Shown here: piece after piece, positions 46,129-59,529 of the stretch
How the letters are laid out: every line of letters starts with the position of its first letter
Position numbering within the stretch: the first letter of the stretch is position 1
DNA from: Vanilla planifolia
Taxonomy: Eukaryota > Streptophyta > Magnoliopsida > Asparagales > Orchidaceae
NCBI GenBank assembly: GCA_023846275.1
Contig: JAIUJO010000164.1
Coordinates: 682,001 to 746,000, forward strand
Reading direction: 5' to 3'
Length of the DNA stretch: 64,000 bases
The notes under the pieces: model-generated
The model's input: only the letters and a program-made list of their open reading frames with translations
Told to the model about the DNA's origin: nothing
Database searches by the model: none
Made by a program: the position numbers and the translations under genes

Positions 46129-49079
46129 TTCTATTGAAACAAAAAAGATGATGAATTATGCCTAAGTAAGATGATGTGAGAGGAGAATCGTGTGGAGTCC
46201 TGTGGTGAAATTGATGTGCAAATCATTCATTTCACTTGACTATAAGGGTAAAGGACTAATCAAACCATCTAGTAGTTTATTCCTTTTGCAACTTCCCTTA
46301 GGATTGTTGGAGTCAATATTAGAGTTCTATTAGGTAAAGCTAATGATTAGAGGAATTGAGGTAGAAAGCTTTTGACTTATTCCAAAACTTCTGAGAGGCA
46401 GAAATCTAAAACATGACATGATTTCTTTGATTAATTGAACCAATAAATCCAAGTTCCATGTAAGCCATTTTTGCTAAGAACAATTGATGATGCCTAATGA
46501 ATCAAAAGCTAGATTGCAACATCCAACTAAATGGTAATTTAGAGCCCATAAAGGGTCTTCATAGCTTAAGATAGTTGGATGGTGGTTAAGGAAGTTGAAA
46601 TCCACTAAGAAGTGCGCAACAACTCACCCATTAAATCATTAGCTTCGAAAATGGATGGTGCTTAAGAGTGCAACCCACTCTTGACCATTGGTGAAATGCA
46701 ATTCCTTCATAAGTAGGATAGTACAATGGTCATTGTAACATATAAACTACAAGCCCACATGGAGCTTTCATTGACGTAGGTCTTGGTGGTAGTACTAAAT
46801 ATTCAAATGAGAACTTTGAGGCCTAATAGAGAAAAGGTTCCATGTGAACTACAATTGTAGATGGATTAGTCAATCCAAAGAGATGTGGGAAACCCTTTAG
46901 AGAATGTAATTTGGCAAGAGATTCAAAATTAAGTTTAGATAAATTTCTTGAAGTGAGATGTAGTAGTTGATAGCAATGTCTAGTTATCCTATGATATTGG
47001 TGGAGGACGCAAGACGAGTTATCTTTTCTGCTTAATAGTCAATCTACCATAAAAATGACTCTATCAGGGTTGGGGCCAAGTGGTTGGAAGATTACTACAA
47101 ATTGAGTAGTATTTTATGTGTCCTAGTGACCCTTGAAAATCAATATGAACTAACCTCTTCTAGACCCAATCATAATCATAATTGCATCAAGTATCCAAGG
47201 TAAACAAACTCTAAATGATGTAGCATTTTAGGTAAGAGGAGTTGACAAAATGGATTTGTAACTTCAGGAAAAAAATTGGCTCTAAGGGTTGAGCATGAGT
47301 GTGCCTGTGCCAAACTGATCATATGTTGACAAATTGCTCATGATTCTCAAGTGATGAGGGTGGGTCAACATGTATCAATTGGGGATGAATAGGAGTGACC
47401 CTTGTAGTGGCCTTCATCATGAAACGAATGATCCACTCAAAACTTGTATGGACATGGGCTATGTAACTTTTTAATTAAAAAAAAGTACTGTGATAGTCCC
47501 CATTGATGCTAATGTAATGTGATTTTTGCTTAGTTATCTAAATTTCTAAGTGAAGAAATTCAACCAAGTGTGTTTAAATGATTAGAGTAACTATGAAACT
47601 CTTATGGTTGCAAAATTTCTCATCATCTAATTATTAAAGGACATGAATGGATTAATGAGATTCCTATTGTCCCTAACAACTATCAAAAGAAACCTCAACA
47701 AATAGAACGGTCTTGAAAAATTTATTGGGTAAAGGAGACCTCATTGTGCTTGGCTCTAGAATGACTTTATGAAATGATTTGAGCTGTGTAATATAAGTGG
47801 GAATCAGCATGCCAACAAAATCGAAATGACACTAATTTAAAGTTATTTTATTCTTTTAAGAGATGGAGATGGGGCTCAACCCCTCTTTTTGGCTCAAGTT
47901 TTGCATCTATGAGTTGATCTAAGTAGAAGACATCTTTAGGTAGGCAGATTGTTTTTGGACAATTAAAGAAAAATATGTGTGTTTTAGGTGCAGCTCAACA
48001 AGAATAGAAGTGTCATCTAAAACAAATACGTAAAAGCTCATTTTATTCTAATTTCTAGTATGAATATGAAACTTATAAGTATGGCCTATTGATCTTTCTT
48101 CCTTTCAAAATTTTAAGCTGGAGGTATCAAAAAAGTAGCCACATAGATAACTAGTTTGCGGTAGCCAAACATTCACAGGGTGTTTCTTTTTTATTCTTTG
48201 ATGTCAACTCTTCTTATTATTAAGAAGTAGAATTTGCCAAGTCTTGGATTGTTCACACATCAATAAAGAACATGAGCTTAGTTTAGACCATCATGAGACA
48301 TTGTAGTTTTACCTTACTAACGAATATATCATGATAGTAATTCAATCTAGTATGAGAGGAACCATTCGTTCACACAATTGATCATCACATTTGGTTGAAA
48401 AGCTGATGACGCGAAGCTATGTTGTGCAAATTTATGACTAAACACCTCTATATGTCAAAATTCATACTAAGATGTGATGCCTAGGCCCATCATTCACCTA
48501 ATGACAGATAGTAAGGGTTTTGCACCCTAAGGAACTTGACCATGGGATCACTTAGTATTGTAGAAAGTTGGATGGCATGGGCACCATAACAAATTATTAC
48601 AAAGGATTAATGATGGATAAATTACTTTATATAAACTTAAATATATAATGAGGCATTATAAGTGATAGAATGGCATCACTATCATCATCCACTGATGTCC
48701 AACCCTATGTCACAACAAATTCATACCTTCAAAGACATAGCCATCACAAAGGTTTCGAAACACCCATTGCATGCTTGTCAGCTTGCTTTGTTTGTTCCAC
48801 TTACTAGCTCCACTTTCTCCACTTATTACAAAATTTTGTGTGCTACTTTGAATGGTACTATGTGATTTACTTCATGCCACTTGGAGGCTTGCAAAGCTGC
48901 ATGTTTGACATACTTTATATTAGCTATTATGGAAGTTGGATGGCATATTATAGGAGATATAACACTTTGCTTTCCACACAAATTGTCATGATCAATGAGA
49001 TCCAACCTTATGTCACGTTAGACTAATCCTTACATTCCCAAAGATGCCATGTAGGTTTAAAAAATTTTGCCTGCTTTCT

Positions 49080-50990
49080 TGCATCCATTATTATAATAGT
49101 ACTCATAGCAATTCTATGTGCATGGACAAAAGTGTCACTTTATGAACTATTCATCACTTTTGATTGCTTGGGCAAGTATGCAAAGCTACTTCACTAGGGG
49201 ACTTGCCTTCCTCCATGATAGAATTGCCTTAATTAAAAACCACAAGGAGTAATGTATGGTGAAGTATGGCTCATGATGAAGCAGAAGCTAGATTGTACAA
49301 CATGTGTTAAGGTTTGTGCATGCTAAGCTAAATTTTGCCAAATTGTAACTTTTTTTTATTGTTTGACCTAAAAGTTACTGGCTCTTGTATAAGGTGTTGC
49401 ACAATTGGGAGAAGCATCACATGGTGAAGTAGATGTTCAATAATGGAATATGCACCATGGTTCATGAATAAGGGGATGCCCTATTAAGAGACTTGTCTTC
49501 CTACTTGATGGACTTATTTGAACATGAAATCTACAATAGGTAGCATGTGGCATAGTTTGACCCACAAGAAATTGCAAGTTTGATGACGCAATATGCATTG
49601 GGGTTTGTGTGTGCTTGGATTCATCCCTCGTTGCACACTGTAGTTCATAATGCATGCACATGACAACCCATTTTGTGTGCCTTACAACATCTTTTATGAA
49701 ACTGGTGTGGCTCACAAAGAGTAACTTTTTTTATTTGTAGCATTGTGGGCTACTAGCACATGGATAAACTGATGTCTTTTTAGGAGACTGTCCTCCTTGA
49801 CCAAATTTTTCAAATATACAATCCATAAGGGGCAAAGTGTGGTGCAGTGTAGCTCATAGTGAAGTGAATGTTGAATAACGTAATATGCATTAGGGTTTGT
49901 GCATGTTGGGCTATGTCTCTATCTAAATGATGTAGAGAGTTATGTGAGATTCATTATTGTGACAAAAAACTTCTTGTGCATGAGGCTAGTAGGGCACACA
50001 AAGTGTAACATTTTTTTCAAATTTTTAGAACTATGAGCTTTTATCACTTGCATAAGGTGATGACCTAGTAATAGACGTGCCTTCTTCTTTAACAAAATTA
50101 ATGAGCAATCCACAAGATGTAATATGAGTTGTAGTGTGTCACATGACAAAGGGGCAACTGGATGGTGCAATGTGCTCTAGACTTTGTAAAAGATTGGCTA
50201 TCACTCTAGCTTTGTGCTATTAAAGCTACTATATGGTAGAGCACTTCATGCATGGTAGCACCAGTAGTGTACTATTCACATACATGGTCTTTGGTACTTG
50301 CTCCACTTGCTTCATCTAATGTGTGCATTTATTGGGGCCCATAAAGTGTAACTTCTTTTAGGATTTTTGGCATTATGGGCTATTATTGCATGGATAAGGT
50401 GATGATCTACTAGGAAACTTGCCTACCACCTTGATGGAATTTGCACAAGTAATCAACATGGGCTAATTTGTGGCATGGTGTGGCCAGCGATGAAGTGGAC
50501 ATCAGATGGTGTTAATATGTGATAGGGATTATGCATGCTAGGCTCCTTCTCTAGCCGTTCATGGGAATTCGCTAATCGTGTATGAGGTAGGAAGTCCATG
50601 CATTGCCTGTGGCATTCTTTGATTGCTATTAGCGTGGCCAACAAAGTGTACGTTTTTTTTGGCATTTTAACCATTCGAACTATTGGTGCATTGATAAGGT
50701 GATGCCTTATATGTAGAGTTGCCTTCCAACATTGCAAAATATGCACTAGGGTATATGAATGATGGGCTTCTTAGCATTGACCTATCTGTCAAGATGTGTG
50801 AAGGTGGCCAATGATGGGCTTCCTACATTGCAAAATATGCACTATGGTGAAGTCTTTTCTGGAAACATGTCATTATGCATGTTCAAAGTGCCACTCTTTG
50901 CTCTCTATGTGGGGCATTGTGTGGTGTGTTTTTGCTCAGGTTGTAGTGAAAATTTGGTAGTGCCTCCTTCCAATCTAAACCCTTGCCCTT
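49080..50990. repeat. Diverged tandem array, period about 290-340 bp, in family B
   Basis: Six units can be anchored on a GACTTGCCTTCC-like core at 49,200, 49,490, 49,786, 50,074, 50,415 and 50,716 (spacing 290, 296, 288, 341 and 301 bp). Each unit also carries, in order, a phrase like CAATCCACAAGG, a TGGTGCAATGTGGCTCATGA-like phrase, GATGAAGTGGA, and ATATGCATTAGGGTTTGTGC, followed by AAAGTGTAAC and a T-rich run. Divergence between units is high. Part of the array also exists in B2 (cores at 13,739 and 14,005). Confidence 0.75.
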
Positions 50991-52579
50991 CATGAAGCAT
51001 TGAGTGGTGGCTTCTCCCACTCTTATTTGCTGGATTTCTTAAAGCGAGGCAATTTGTGCCTAAAATGCATAACACTTTTTGACCATTGTCGTCTTTGAGG
51101 ATTAATAATGTTCGAATGAGGGGCTACTCTAATGAGGAATTGACTTGGTGCAATGTGGAATTTTTGCACCTTTCTTGCTGCTCTGGCATTATTTGGCGTG
51201 GTTCTTAGCTGTGCCATGATGAAACTTTAGTGGGGCAAATTAATCTTGGCCATGGTTGATCATACTGTTGCATTTATGTGATACGGCTCATAGTGTCTTA
51301 CCTCACCCACATGTTGTGGCTTTCTTTACTTATGACTTAGGAGGCTTGACAAGTGTGACCTGTTAGTTATGGAATTCTAACTTTTTTAAATGATTAGCAT
51401 GGTGTGCTTAGTGGATGGCCAAGTTTTGAGCCTGTAGTCTACTTGTTGTGTTATACAAATAATTTTGTAGTAAAAATAGAGTCATGCTCAACATCTTCAA
51501 TTTGGATGGTGTAATAACATTTAGCCATGTTAATGGCTATTTGATTAATGCATGCCATTAAAGATATTTTGAATGATAGTGCCCTTTTCTAAGGCATGCT
51601 GCTTGTCATACCAAGTGGGTTCCAGCCAAGGCCTTCATCCGTAAGTAGATTCTTTGTGCTTTTTTTTTAATATCTTTAAAGTTCTTTAGGCTTATGGGAC
51701 AATAATGGCTTGAGATTACTTTTGCATAAAATATATTTTTTGTGGTGGTACTTCTTTCGGCTTTACCTACATCTTGTTGTGGTATCATGTAATCAAACCT
51801 TCTCAAGGGGAAAGTTTATATATTGCCTGCTTTCCTATTAGATAGGCTAGTTCCATTCAATTATTTGACTGATGCCATACTTTTCTTGTGGTGTAACTAT
51901 TATCATTTTTTTATTCTATTTGATGTGTGATCATCCCTACTATTATGTTGGTAAGGTCCTAGAATTCACTCATTTTTATCTTAATTCTCTACTAGTTAAG
52001 GCTGTCATTAAAGAATGCTATTATTGGAAGGCAACATTTCAAAACTTGAGGGATGCTATTGAAACTTTATTTGATTCACTCTTCCTTTATGGACTATCTG
52101 CAAACATGTTGAATATGTCAACTATGACATGATCTACTGCCTAGCCCTTCATTTTTATGTAGCAACCTTTTTTATCCTACTAGTAATAATATGCTTGTCT
52201 CAATTATTAGGCCATGTATGTTAAGTACGATTAGTTTTAGATAGTCAAACATTGAATGGCTCATTAAATAAGTTATAGTTTGTTCAATGGTACATGCTAC
52301 TTGGATAGTAATAGTAATTCTATAGTTAATACATGCATCAAACTTTTATGTTTGGCTAGGATGCATTTATTTCGTAAAGGTCGGTGTGAACATTCATCTG
52401 ACTCCTTTACGATTCATGATAACTTGTTGGATAGCACATCCTTCTTATCGATGATGCATCATTTGAATTTCTACCTTATCATCTTTTGATTTTAGGATAA
52501 AGGTCCACTATGGTGGTGATAAGTGACCACTCTTTTGGGTTCAATTTTAGGGAAGGAGCCTAAGAGATAGCTACTACAT

Positions 52580-52595
52580 TAAAGAAAGAAAGAAA
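52580..52595. repeat. Short (AAAG)4 tract at the B3-L5 junction
   Basis: AAAGAAAGAAAGAAAG directly precedes the shared GCAAATTACCT phrase at the LINE 3' boundary. In B1-L1 the equivalent place has CCAAAAAAGGTAGT. It may be the remains of an A-rich tail region or simple slippage. Confidence 0.4.
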
Positions 52596-52846
52596 GCATG
52601 CAAATTACCTAATCATACTCTCCTTAAGGAGGTTTATACATAAAGTCAATAAAAAGATGATGTTAAAGTAGTTTGGGAAGGGTGATTTCCTGATCTTAAA
52701 CAAAATCATATAAAATAGAATGATACACATCATAGTTGGCTGCATTTTTGCTTTAAAACTTTATGTGGTATAGTGAAGGATTACAAACCCTACACATATG
52801 TATTAGTAATGTGATAGGTATTTCTATTCATTGTATATGTAAGAAA

Positions 52847-53107
52847 CTAATTCACTTCAGTAATAGCTATTGTAGAGTCTAATTTGATCTCCACTATAGG
52901 GATATTAAGAAGTAGCATTTCAAGGGGCTCCATTACTTCAAGAATAGCAATAGTCGACATCGTGGTTGTTGAACCTAATATCCAAGTTCTTATAGCAATA
53001 ATAATAAGGCTTCCTAGTTTATGCTGAATAACTATACCAATTCCAACATTTAGATTATCTTCCATAGCTTCATCGCAATTGAACCTTTTCCAACAAATTG
53101 GAGTCAA
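52847..53107 (-). pseudogene. RNase H relic of LINE L5
   Basis: An 86-codon open stretch: RFNCDEAMEDN (first catalytic Asp retained), GIGIVIQHKLGSLIII, TMSTIAILEVMEPLEMLLL (Glu) and IVEIKLDSTIAI (third Asp). Three of the four catalytic acids can be seen; the C-terminal His/Asp block lies downstream and is degraded. No start is claimed, as this is an internal part of ORF2. Confidence 0.85.
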
Positions 53108-54739
53108 ATAGGAGGTAACAAATAGCCACCAAGGGCCACTAGATCTCCCACTAGATGAGATAAGAGAAATGGAACAAGCATTGTAGCAAATAGAATAATT
53201 CTTTGGAGTGCAACAAAATTAAGCATCATGCCTATATGTGTTTTCAAAGTTTTACTTAGCGAAAGGCGATATAATGGCTAAGTAGTACATTTAATTGAAT
53301 GAGATGTAATTATGAACCATATATTCCATATCATGTAGCCAAAAAGCTAATTTAAAGAATCATAATCCTTATTGTTTATGCCACCGAGCATTGGATTAGC
53401 ATGTACGGAGCCATTTGATCAAAATGTTTTTGTTATATGGCATTCCCATAAGCGATACTGCACATCTTCTATCACATTACATCCCTCGAAAAGAAGACCA
53501 ATGCCTCAATCTTCCTTGCGCATATCCAACAAGTAATAACTAAATTACAAACTAATCCCCATACAAAGACACTCACTCGGGGCTATAGCTTCAATTTCCA
53601 AACTTATGTAGGCTCCTCTCTTGATATGATTTGGACCACATGCATGTAGTTATAAATAATTTTCTATTCCAAAAACTATGTGCTCACTTAGTTTGAAGTA
53701 CAACACATCCCTTTCATTTCTTTTGACCTTAGGGGAATGCATAATCCAAAATATGAAATGTCATGCAAATAAATTTTGTATGTTATCGAGATCCAACAAA
53801 CCATGCTCTTTGATTAGCTCTGTCACATCTGTTGGATGGTCCACTTCCATTTTAATATATGTGGGCCATAAAGCAAAATGTGAATCAAATGATTTGACAG
53901 GAATTAAATTGAATTACACTTTGTGATGTGCTAATGTAAATTATCAATTGTCTAAGGTTCCATAATATTGATTAACTTGCCCCAAAGTGATGCACCACAT
54001 GGCACATAAAAACTATTGTTTGTCACAAAATAGTTGGATATGAATGCCTAAACCCATAAATTGTCTTCCCAAGCCATCAAGTAGTAATGTTTAATAATCA
54101 ATGGTACCTACCATGTCGATGAACAATGAAGTTGAAGCCCTCCACACACCTTAAGAAAAGTTACTAATTCCTAACAAGCATAAGGTATTGTACTGCTAAC
54201 ATTAGATTTCTCTACATGTACCAACGCATCAATTTATCCAACTTAGTAATAATACCACTCAAAATTATGGAATGATCTATTTAATAAATAGGAATAGTAG
54301 CTAATACCAAGTTGATCATGGTAATATGTTATGCTATCAGTAGTGACTGATCATCCATCTTTACACCCAACTTTTAAGTTAATTAATAATAAATTTAAAG
54401 GCTCCTTTTTGAGGTCTAATTGTTACAACAGGTGTCCCTAAAAAATCTAAATTAATAGATTAACTTATATTTAATTTTCTTATTATCATCTTTCTTCACT
54501 TATGTTTAATCTCATTATTAAATAATACATAAGATTTGTTAAGATTTACTACCTTGCTAGATTGTGTGAAATACTAATTCACAATGTCCTAAATCTTCCT
54601 CATTACAACACATGTTATTAGTGCATAAATCATGATGTCATCAGCAAATAGATAGTGTGTAATCATTTGGGATGAAAAACAATCTTAATCCCAATCAGAA
54701 AGCTTGCTCAACCTAATATTGAATAAGCTTAGAGAGATA

Positions 54740-55560
54740 TTTGGACTCAATGGTAAAAGGGAATCGTATTAGTGGGCAACCTTGCCTATGGCTCCTGGTA
54801 GCTTCAGTCCAATGACGATGCATACCATTAACATAATCTCAAATCTTGATCCAATGATATAAGCCTCAGTCCAATTACACCAAAAATTTAGGAAGTATAA
54901 ATTGCTTTAACATATCTAACATAAATTTTGTTTTGAACTTATAATCTTTGTCTTTATTTAACTTTAGTGCCATGAAACCTTCTTTGAAGGTAATAAGTTT
55001 ATATGAGAAACTATTTCCTGTGCCAAAAATATATTATTTGATATAATAGCATGACCAAGTGAAAAAGAATCCTTTTCCTTGATAATAATATCAAGAAGCA
55101 CCATTTTTAGTCCACCCATCAACAGGTTGTTCACAACTTTGTAGATCACATTCCAAATATAAGTGGGCCAGAACTGTTTAGGTTTTAGAGCACCTTGAAC
55201 TTTAAGAATGAAGTCTTTCAGTTGTTTGGGCATACATTTATCTTTAAAGAATTGTTTCACAACTATGATAGTATTTGTTCAAGTAATGTTCCAATAAGCT
55301 AACACAAACATAACAAAGATGTCATCCACAAAGAGGATTTATTTCTTTTGATAGAAACAAAACTTTTTTATCTTATCACCTTTGATTGGAGCCATAAGAA
55401 TAGTTGCTTGCTCAATATTGATAGTTCTAAAATGTAGAATAAGTGAAGGAGGTTCATATTATCCAAAACAACACTTCTTTCTAGAGAAATGTAATAGAAT
55501 GTCTTTAATCTTAGTTGGGGAGGCTACCAATTCCCCATTAAAATTTTTAAGATGATGTAT
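54740..55560 (-). pseudogene. Reverse transcriptase relic of LINE L5
   Basis: The 98-codon frame at 54,964-55,260 has GALKPKQFWPTYIWNVIYK, VVNNLLMGGLKMVLLDII, and DSFSLGHAIISNNIFLAQE, the first RT blocks in order. The upstream part (55,300-55,560) holds the degraded G-D-E-N..F-F lead-in. The later G-C-P-L-S-P block around 54,750 is weak and YxDD is not legible. Confidence 0.85.
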
Positions 55561-55989
55561 ATAATTGCCCTTTTATGTAGGAGCTACTTCCTAAAAGAAA
55601 TGAGTGTTTTCATCCCCAAGGTTGGTTGACTAAAGCTTGGCACGTTACCACCACCATGCCTCAGCTAAAGTCATTGCCTTGTGGTAGGAAGCAATACATT
55701 GTGCTAAAAGATCAATTTCTGGCTTTGTTAATCATTTGTCAGATTCCTTTGGTTGGAGCTCTTGGATCTTTTTTTCCTACTCATGAGGCCAATTAAGAAT
55801 ATTACCTAGCTCAACTACTCTCCATTTCTTTGAGGTTGATAATGCTTTGCTGAATAGACCATCCATAAGGTTTCTTCTAACTATCCTCATCCATGTTGCC
55901 AACATTACATTAGTTGAATGTGGAAATGATAGCCATATGTTTCCAAATTGGGTTCTTTTATCAATTTTATTTAATAGAAATTATCTAAA

Positions 55990-56309
55990 GGTAATAAGCA
56001 GAGGGTAGTAGTCCTACTCAACACGTGGAAGATGTGCTGCTATAGTACTCAAGAAAGCTTGCATACCTTTACTATTAATGAAAGCTCTATCTAGTTGATC
56101 ATATAGTTTTGCATTCCACAACTTATTATTATACTAAGTGAACTTATTCCCAATAAAGCATTTTCCTCCTTTCTTCTCCTTCTACACAAGTCATTGAAAT
56201 GCCCAACAATAATCAATGATCCGCCAAGCTTTACTAATTCTTTAATTTTGTCCCAAGTTGCCCAATAGTTAATATAATCTTTTAATGCAAGCATTGTACA
56301 ACCTTCTTT
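55990..56309 (-). pseudogene. Endonuclease relic of LINE L5
   Basis: The 67-codon frame at 56,091-56,294 contains WATWDKIKELVKLGGSLII and VGHFNDLCRRRRKEENALL, the P-x-x-V-x-G-D-F-N-D block with His for Asp. Beyond it the minus strand continues YDQLDRAFINSKGMQAFL and AAHLPRVE, stop, DYYPLL. The block order and spacing are correct. The N-terminal third is missing because the copy is truncated at about 56,309. Confidence 0.82.
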
Positions 56310-57567
56310 AGGTTCCTTGATACAAGATGGTTAAAGCCTACAACATGCTCTCTATATAGAGCTCCATACACAAAGTAAAAAAAAAAACAATGACAACACA
56401 TAAGCTATTTAGGAATGGGCTTTCCTTAGTTGCTTGCAAAATTAAAAAGAAGTGCATGATGCACAACCCAATTAGCTACATAGTACCTTGACATAGTAAT
56501 GGGAAAGTTTGAAGGATCACATACCCTTCACAAGATTAAAACACTTTGATAATTATTCTTACAAGAGGTATCTGGCAACATTTAACTTACTTTAGCAATG
56601 GCTATTGAAGAGTCAAATTTTATTTTTGGAACATGAATATTAAGAAATAGAGTTGTAAGGAGCTCCATGGCTTCCAAAATAGCAATAGCTCCCATGGTGG
56701 AGGCTACTCTTAAAATCAACATTATGCGATCAATAGTAATCAATTCTCCCTTGTAACCCTGAATATTAAGCTCAATGTAGTATTAAGATTCTCTTTCATG
56801 ACGACATTAAAATTAAGCTTAACACACTTTGGTAGAGGAAGAGTCCATTAGAGGTTAGTGAAAGCCCCTCAAGGCTATAAGAACTCCCATCAAATAGGCT
56901 AGGATAAATGGAACACTGAGTATTAGTAGAAGCATCAAAATGAATTCTTCTGTGAAGAGTAGTGAGGCTAAACATCTTACCCACATGTGCTTAGAGATTT
57001 CTATTAATCCAAAGTTGATACAATGCTATAGTAGTAAACTTGAATGCTTATGATGCATTAGAATCTTAAATATTAACCTCCATCAAACAAAATAGATTAG
57101 TTAATCATTTGAAATGCATGTCATTATTCCCTCCAACACAAAAATTTGTAATTGTGAAGTTATCCAAAATTCTTTCACCTTATGACATTCCCAAAAGTAA
57201 TGCATAATATTCTCCTCCACCTTCCATCCTAATGGGAAAAAAAACCTTGGAGGTTAGGCTCTCTTGTAGACATAAAAGAACGAGTGGGGAAAAAATTCAA
57301 AATTAATCAACATATAAACAGGTTCACCCAAGGCTTTAGTTTAAAATTCTAGATCTACACTACTTCATCTAACATTGAATTTTGGCTACTATATATGTTG
57401 TTCTATATAGATTTGATTATAGCATTATGTCATCATACTGATTGAAATATATCACACCCCTTGCATTTTATTTTTCCTAAGAGAAGTGCATAATATTTGA
57501 TACCAAGGCTGATGCAAATTGCTTTTGTATCAAAACTTGGTCCCAAACATCATGCTCCTTAAACGTT

Positions 57568-57831
57568 CTACGTCATGAATTGTATGTTTGATGTCCATAT
57601 TGATATATGTTGCCTTATTGCAGCTAAAAGAATGACAAGACAATTATTTGACATGAATGAAACCTGACAGGCTTTAGCAATTTGCCAAACCATATCCTCA
57701 TTTGTCAAAGACACAACAATAAAAAGTAGCTTACACATATGTGAAGCTTTACTTGGAATAAAAATATTAGTATTTGCTAGACAATATTTGTGCCTAAAGA
57801 CCAAAAGCAATAAACCTTCTTCCCAAGCCAT
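57568..57831 (-). pseudogene. zf-RVT/linker relic of LINE L6
   Basis: An 87-codon open stretch: WEEGLLLLVFRHKYCL, then SHMCKLLFIVV, then DMVWQIAKACQVSFMSNN. This is the plant LINE order (E-G-L-W-V..F-R-x-K-Y..., W-R, V-W-x-I-G-x-G..V-x-F-W-x-D) with the last Trp and Asp lost. Confidence 0.75.
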
Positions 57832-58204
57832 AACTCACCTTTAGTGTTTTGTTATCATTACTACTTGTCATGTAAACAAGTAATGAATTGCAAGGCCACC
57901 ACACTCCATAGGGGGAGTTACTAGATCTTTAGCTTACACTATGTATAGAATTATATACATTAAAGCCATTCAACAAGAACGTGAATATCAATTTTGTTAA
58001 CTCCATAACAATGCCTCTTAGAATTAAAGAATGGTCTAAGTAATATGTAGGAATAGTAGCAAGCATCGAGTTGATCAAGAAAATATGCCCCGTTATAAAT
58101 AGAGCCCTGATCCTCTATTTAGCAATGCAATTTTCAACTTAATCAATAAGAAATTTGAAGCCTTTTTTGTGACTTAGTTGCTATAATAGTAATGCACAAA
58201 TATT

Positions 58205-58930
58205 TCAATTGAGCCCTTGGGAGTTATGTAACTTCCTTAAAATCATCTTCTTATGCTTGCATATGATTCCCTTGCTAAGAAATACATCAGATTTGTTAAG
58301 ATTGACCACTTGGCCTAATGGTAGACCATACCATTTCATAACATCCTTAAAGGTCCTTGCTATTGCACAGTAGATACAACATAGATCAAAGTAGCAACAG
58401 CATAAAGAGAGTAAGAAGTCATAAGTGAAGAAGGGCCACTTTGGATCCCAACTATGATAGTAAGTTCCGCTTACTATAAAATAAGCCAAGAGGAATATTC
58501 ATATATAGTAGCAAAATGTTATGGTGAAAATGGAAACCCCTACATGAAACCCCTCTTAGCTTCAACCCATGAAACATGAATCCCATTTAGCATAATCCAA
58601 AATCTTGCTGTAGTGATACAAGCCTAAGTCTAGTACTCCAAATATTGAAAAACCACAAATTCTTAAATATAGTTGGCATAAACTACCAATTAACCTTATC
58701 ATAAGCTTGGTCCATGTCCTACATAAGAGTTATGAGTCCTTCTTTTGATGTAGATGAGTCCATATAGGCTATCATCTTCTACATCAAAAATATTTTGTCA
58801 AATATAACTTAACTGGTACAAAAGCAAATTGTTCTCTTGCAATAGTATTGAGACGGAGCATCTATAATTTAACCAAGAAAATGTTAGTTATAATTTTTTA
58901 TATCACATTGCAAAGACTTATGGGTTTATA
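58205..58930 (-). pseudogene. Reverse transcriptase relic of LINE L6
   Basis: About 58,840-58,930 reads KPISLCNVI, stop, KIITNIFLVKL, the first RT block. The 94-codon frame at 58,205-58,489 includes a thumb-like end: FKDVMKWYGLPLGQVVNLNK and SDVFLSKGIICKHKKMIL, the A-S-G-L-x-x-N-x-x-K-S-x-x-F-F-S block just after where YxDD should be. The catalytic box itself is not legible. Confidence 0.78.
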
Positions 58931-59529
58931 CTATTAAGTTTTTAAGCACCCTAAAACTATCGAATAAGATTAACCAACAAATCTTTTCCTGTTTTAGAAA
59001 TACATCTATTATTAAAAAAAATTTCGCAATTATGATAATATTTGACAAAGTAACATTTTAGTACCTATGCACAAACTTGATAGAGATGCCATCCATTCTT
59101 GGTGCTTTATTTCTTTTGATAGCGATAAATCAATCCTAGTCTTAGCATCACTTATTGACGTTAAAAGAACTACTAAATGCACATTATTCGTAGTTCTATA
59201 AGGCTAGAAAATTGTTGAAGAAATATATTGCATAGAGCTACCCCACTTCTTATTAAAGTACTACATGAGTATTTCTTTAATTTCAATTGGGGAAGCCACC
59301 AATTCCCCACTCTCATTTTAAGTTGATGAATATAATTGCTTCTATATAAAAGTAGCCATAATCTAAAAGAGTCACATGTTGTGATCAACAACAATAGCCC
59401 AATGTAGCTTAACACACTACCAATTCCAAGCTTTCTTTATACCACTAGCCCTATGATATGAGGCAATATGTTATGCCAGATGCAATCAATGCTATGAGAG
59501 TTCCTTAATAATAGAAATTACTGAAGTCT

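Larger units (their letters stand above)
45290..52589. repeat. Family B repeat, copy B3 (longest)
   Basis: About 7.3 kb with no LINE, LTR or transposase motif that I can recognise, but with partial copies at 5.42-7.16 and 11.09-14.10 kb. Layout: left part 45,290-48,330 (matches B2 and B1), 48,340-49,080 (matches 12,930-13,560), tandem array 49,080-50,990, then 51,000-52,589 (its right part matches B1). Reading frames are short on both strands. The right end joins the 3' end of L5 in the same way that B1 joins L1. It could be a non-coding part of a large repeat unit, a decayed element of another class or a host-derived duplicate. Confidence 0.5.
52590..56309 (-). mobile_element. Old LINE copy L5 (5'-truncated in endonuclease)
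   Basis: Reads right to left: endonuclease (56,294-55,990), pre-RT and reverse transcriptase (55,560-54,740), zf-RVT (about 54,100-53,400), RNase H (53,107-52,847), tail (52,760-52,620) and the 3' end near 52,590. ORF1 is absent: the copy stops inside the endonuclease, where the 3' terminus of L6 begins. It is the best-preserved old copy and keeps the uninterrupted version of the LTR1 target (52,650-52,690). Confidence 0.82.
56310..59497 (-). mobile_element. Old LINE copy L6 (5'-truncated before RT)
   Basis: Reads right to left: pre-RT segment (59,497-59,170), reverse transcriptase (58,930-58,205), zf-RVT (57,850-57,150), RNase H (56,720-56,590), tail (56,500-56,330) and the 3' terminus at 56,310. 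It has no endonuclease or ORF1; the 5' truncation falls just upstream of the RT lead-in, where L7 begins. Frames are broken. Confidence 0.8.
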
